A stretch of DNA of 64,000 nt from NCBI RefSeq assembly GCF_024349685.1, contig NZ_AP025944.1:2920001-2984000 (forward strand), given 5' to 3'. A program made the position numbers and the translations under genes. This document shows positions 62,141 to 64,000 of this stretch, piece after piece (within the stretch, counting starts at the first letter, position 1; each line of letters opens with the position of its first letter). Source of the stretch: Pseudomonas sp. LRP2-20. Lineage in GTDB: Bacteria; Pseudomonadota; Gammaproteobacteria; Pseudomonadales; Pseudomonadaceae. The notes under the pieces were generated by a model. It saw nothing but the letters and a program-made list of their open reading frames with translations. It was not told the origin of the DNA and searched no databases.

Positions 62141-62192
62141 ATGGCGGTTTACCGGAAGGAGTACAAATGTACTCCGCCCGGTAAACCGCCAT
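62141..62192 (+). terminator. Long stepped hairpin after the SDR gene
   Basis: ATGGCGGTTTACCGG (62141-62155) pairs perfectly with CCGGTAAACCGCCAT (62178-62192), a 15-bp outer stem. After a 2x2 internal loop, GGAGTAC and GTACTCC (62158-62175) form the inner stem. It starts nine bases after the SDR stop. There is no T-run, so it may act by structure or RNase protection rather than as a classic intrinsic terminator. The inner palindrome repeats one at 21349. Confidence 0.6.
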
Positions 62193-62276
62193 CAGGCTGA
62201 CAAGCGAGACTGTGGCCTGCTTTGCGTGCATCATGCTCATCTCTGTATCCAGGTCTGCTTCCACGCAGTATTGAAA

Positions 62277-62900
62277 ATGAAACGTCCGCTGTTTATTGCG
62301 CTGGATGGCCCCAAGGGCACCGGCAAGACCACGCTGCTGGAGGCCATCACCCGGGCGCTGAGGGCTGATGACAGGAAGGTGATCCGGCTTTGCGAGAAGA
62401 AAAGCGACCCCTTCAGGGGGGAAACCATGGCGCTGGTCAACACGCTGGTGAGAAACCCCTGCCGGGACCTGGAGTTGAAGGTCTGCGCGCGCCTGGCCGA
62501 TAGCCGCGCCTGGATTTCCCGCAATGTGCTGCCCAGGCAACCTGCGGACAGCATCATCCTGATCGATCGCTGGTACCCCTCCGACGCCGCGTTTCGCCGA
62601 ACGGTCCCGTTTGCCGAAATCCTGCGCATGAACCACGAGCGCAACGTGCAAGTGCCAGACCTGCATGTCGGCGTGGTCACATCGCCTGATACGTCCTGGG
62701 CGCGGGCTGCGGCCCGCACGCGCGGGCTGGGCAGTACGGTAATCCACAAGCTGGATGAACAGATCGCCTGCACCGAAGCCTTCGAACGGGCGGTGGCCGA
62801 ACATGGCTGGGTGCTGTGCCGCAATGAAGGCACGATCGCGCAGGCGACGGACCAGGTGGTTGCCGAGATCCAGCGCGTGCTCCACGTACCGCGTCCTTGA
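62277..62900 (+). CDS. Thymidylate-kinase-like P-loop protein
   Basis: A 207-aa nucleotide kinase-like protein. The P-loop is LDGPKGTGKTTLLEAI (GPKGTGKT, residues 11-18), and IILIDRWYPSDAAFRR resembles the DR(Y/F) nucleoside-site motif of thymidylate kinases. The usual dTMP-kinase LID motif is not obvious, and this is a stand-alone gene, so it may be a diverged paralog rather than Tmk. The ATG at 62277 is chosen because the protein then starts MKRPLFIALDG; the frame is open farther upstream. Confidence 0.75.
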   Translation: MKRPLFIALDGPKGTGKTTLLEAITRALRADDRKVIRLCEKKSDPFRGETMALVNTLVRNPCRDLELKVCARLADSRAWISRNVLPRQPADSIILIDRWYPSDAAFRRTVPFAEILRMNHERNVQVPDLHVGVVTSPDTSWARAAARTRGLGSTVIHKLDEQIACTEAFERAVAEHGWVLCRNEGTIAQATDQVVAEIQRVLHVPRP

Positions 62901-63024
62901 GCTGCTTTACCTTGGCTTGAGGATTCTTTCCTTTTTGCAAAAAAAGTTGTGCCTGCCTTCGCATTTAACCGCCCTGGCGGCTTGGCTAGGCTGCGCCTCG
63001 ATCAAGACAAGAACGAGGCCTCGA

Positions 63025-64000
63025 ATGAACAAGCAGCTCCTGAACATGGCGATTGCGGCGGGACTGGCCTGCACCTCTCTACCAGGACTGGCCGCCGTGG
63101 ATGTGATCCTGCATAACGCCAAGGTCTATACCGCCGAGCCAGGCCAGCCTTTGCAGCAGGCCGTTGCTGTCGAAGGCGAAAAGATCGTTGCCGTGGGCGC
63201 CGACCGGGACGTGCTGCGCCTGAAGAGCAACGCTACCCAGGTCATCGACCTTGGCGGCAAGGTGTTGATGCCGGGCATGCTCGATTCCCACTCCCACGCC
63301 ATCAAGGGTGGGCTGCAGCTGGAGCTGGCCAACCTGGCGGGCGAGCAGATTCCGCTCGATGAGCTGGAGCAGCGCCTGCGCGAGTGGCGCGACAACGGTA
63401 AAGCCCGTCGTGGCGAGTTCCTCTCGGTCGGTGGCGTACCAGGCACCTACTGGGATGATATCGCCGCCCTTGAGCGACGTTTCAACCATGGCGAATGGGC
63501 CGAGCAGCCGATTCTCTTCGCTGCCAACGACATGCACACCGGCTGGGCCAACCAGGCCATGCTCAAGCGCGCCGGGATCGACGCCAAGACCCTTGCCGCG
63601 TTGCCTGCTGATGCGCGTAATACGATCGGCCAGCACCCCGATGGCTCACCCAACGGCTTTCTCGCCGATGCCAGCTACTACCCGGTTACCGAGCTGTTGC
63701 CGCCACTGAGCCATGAAGTGCTGATGACCGCAGGGCGCATGGCCTTGAACTACTACAAGCAACTGGGCATCACCGGCTGGATGGACCCGCTGGCCAACGA
63801 GTTGCCAGGGGCTGACGTGAAGAACGACTCCCTCGGCTTGTTGCCGGTGTACAAGGACCTGTCCGAGCGCGGCGAGCTTACCGTTCACGTCGCGGCGCTG
63901 CTGATGGCCAGTTCCAAGGCGCGCCCAGCCGACCTGGATGAGCTGGACAAGGTGCGTCAGCAGTTCCTGGGCGTGCATAACCTCACCTTGCCAGGGATCA
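63025..64000 (+). CDS. Amidohydrolase family protein, YtcJ-type (3' end outside window)
   Basis: The first 325 residues of a metal-dependent amidohydrolase (COG1574, YtcJ/exoenzyme-regulatory type). A signal peptide (LLNMAIAAGLACTSLPGLAA) suggests periplasmic location. VDVILHNAKVYTAEPGQPLQ, then VIDLGGKVLMPGMLDSHSHA with the HxH metal ligands (SHSHA) are the family start. It is open through the window end, so the C-terminal part with the other metal ligands is not visible. ATG at 63025. Substrate unknown. Confidence 0.88.
   Translation, partial: MNKQLLNMAIAAGLACTSLPGLAAVDVILHNAKVYTAEPGQPLQQAVAVEGEKIVAVGADRDVLRLKSNATQVIDLGGKVLMPGMLDSHSHAIKGGLQLELANLAGEQIPLDELEQRLREWRDNGKARRGEFLSVGGVPGTYWDDIAALERRFNHGEWAEQPILFAANDMHTGWANQAMLKRAGIDAKTLAALPADARNTIGQHPDGSPNGFLADASYYPVTELLPPLSHEVLMTAGRMALNYYKQLGITGWMDPLANELPGADVKNDSLGLLPVYKDLSERGELTVHVAALLMASSKARPADLDELDKVRQQFLGVHNLTLPGI

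Overview
This is high-GC Pseudomonas chromosome, almost certainly of the P. putida group. The signs are a complete ptxS-kguEKTD block beside a three-subunit gluconate 2-dehydrogenase, an OprD porin, many AAHS, ACS and MHS family transporters, and scattered 35-bp-type REP palindromes (core GCGGGTTTACCCGC). No rRNA, tRNA, CRISPR array or prophage was seen. Product names come from reading translated sequence and recalling families; no database search was run.

Layout. 1-2.3 kb: an AT-richer island of small co-directional genes resembling polymorphic-toxin immunity genes (Imm22-like, DUF4303-like, two unknowns, one cut by the window edge), with no toxin in view. 2.6-3.4 kb: arfB and a small membrane protein. 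3.6-8.4 kb: a peptidase M20, MHS transporter, amidase and IclR catabolic unit, with the transporter broken by an in-frame TAA. 8.5-12.9 kb: a long palindromic repeat, then an ABC ATPase, permease and AttH-like lipoprotein operon. 13.1-16 kb: a halovibrin-like secreted protein and an IS256-family insertion with an 8-bp target duplication beside a REP. 15.9-21.4 kb: an AraC regulator divergent from an SDR, KSTD-like flavoprotein, NIPSNAP and AAHS-transporter cluster. 21.5-23.5 kb: an aldo/keto reductase and a LysR regulator.

23.5-27.8 kb is the most striking locus. Five minus-strand genes encode two small paralogous beta-type proteins followed by three paralogous ~355-370 aa proteins, each with one central hydrophobic segment flanked by helices. 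Gene order and sizes match my recollection of Vibrio cholerae makDCBAE (alpha pore-forming toxins MakB, MakA and MakE), so I read it as a tripartite alpha-PFT operon. 28-34.3 kb: a LysR gene, then HMG-CoA-lyase-like, CaiB CoA-transferase, gamma-carbonic-anhydrase-like, MFS and OprD genes, probably for uptake and CoA-dependent cleavage of an organic acid.

34.6-43.8 kb: gluconate dehydrogenase (periplasmic gluconate to 2-ketogluconate), ptxS, and kguE/K/T/D (uptake, phosphorylation and reduction to 6-phosphogluconate). Three perfect copies of TGAAACCGGTTTCA lie before the dehydrogenase operon, ptxS and kguE, so the whole pathway appears to be one PtxS regulon. 44-48.4 kb: a thioester-reductase-like SDR, a LysR gene, and an MFS gene bracketed by two more copies of the long palindromic repeat, the second abutting a 34-bp tandem repeat. 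48.4-52.5 kb: an APC permease divergent from an aldehyde dehydrogenase, and a peroxiredoxin. 52.5-56.4 kb: an EmrAB-like pump divergent from a GlxA-type regulator. 56.4-60.3 kb: a DUF1704 metallopeptidase-like gene convergent with a bacteriophytochrome hybrid kinase. 60.3-64 kb: a LysR/SDR divergent pair, a thymidylate-kinase-like gene, and a YtcJ-type amidohydrolase cut by the window end.
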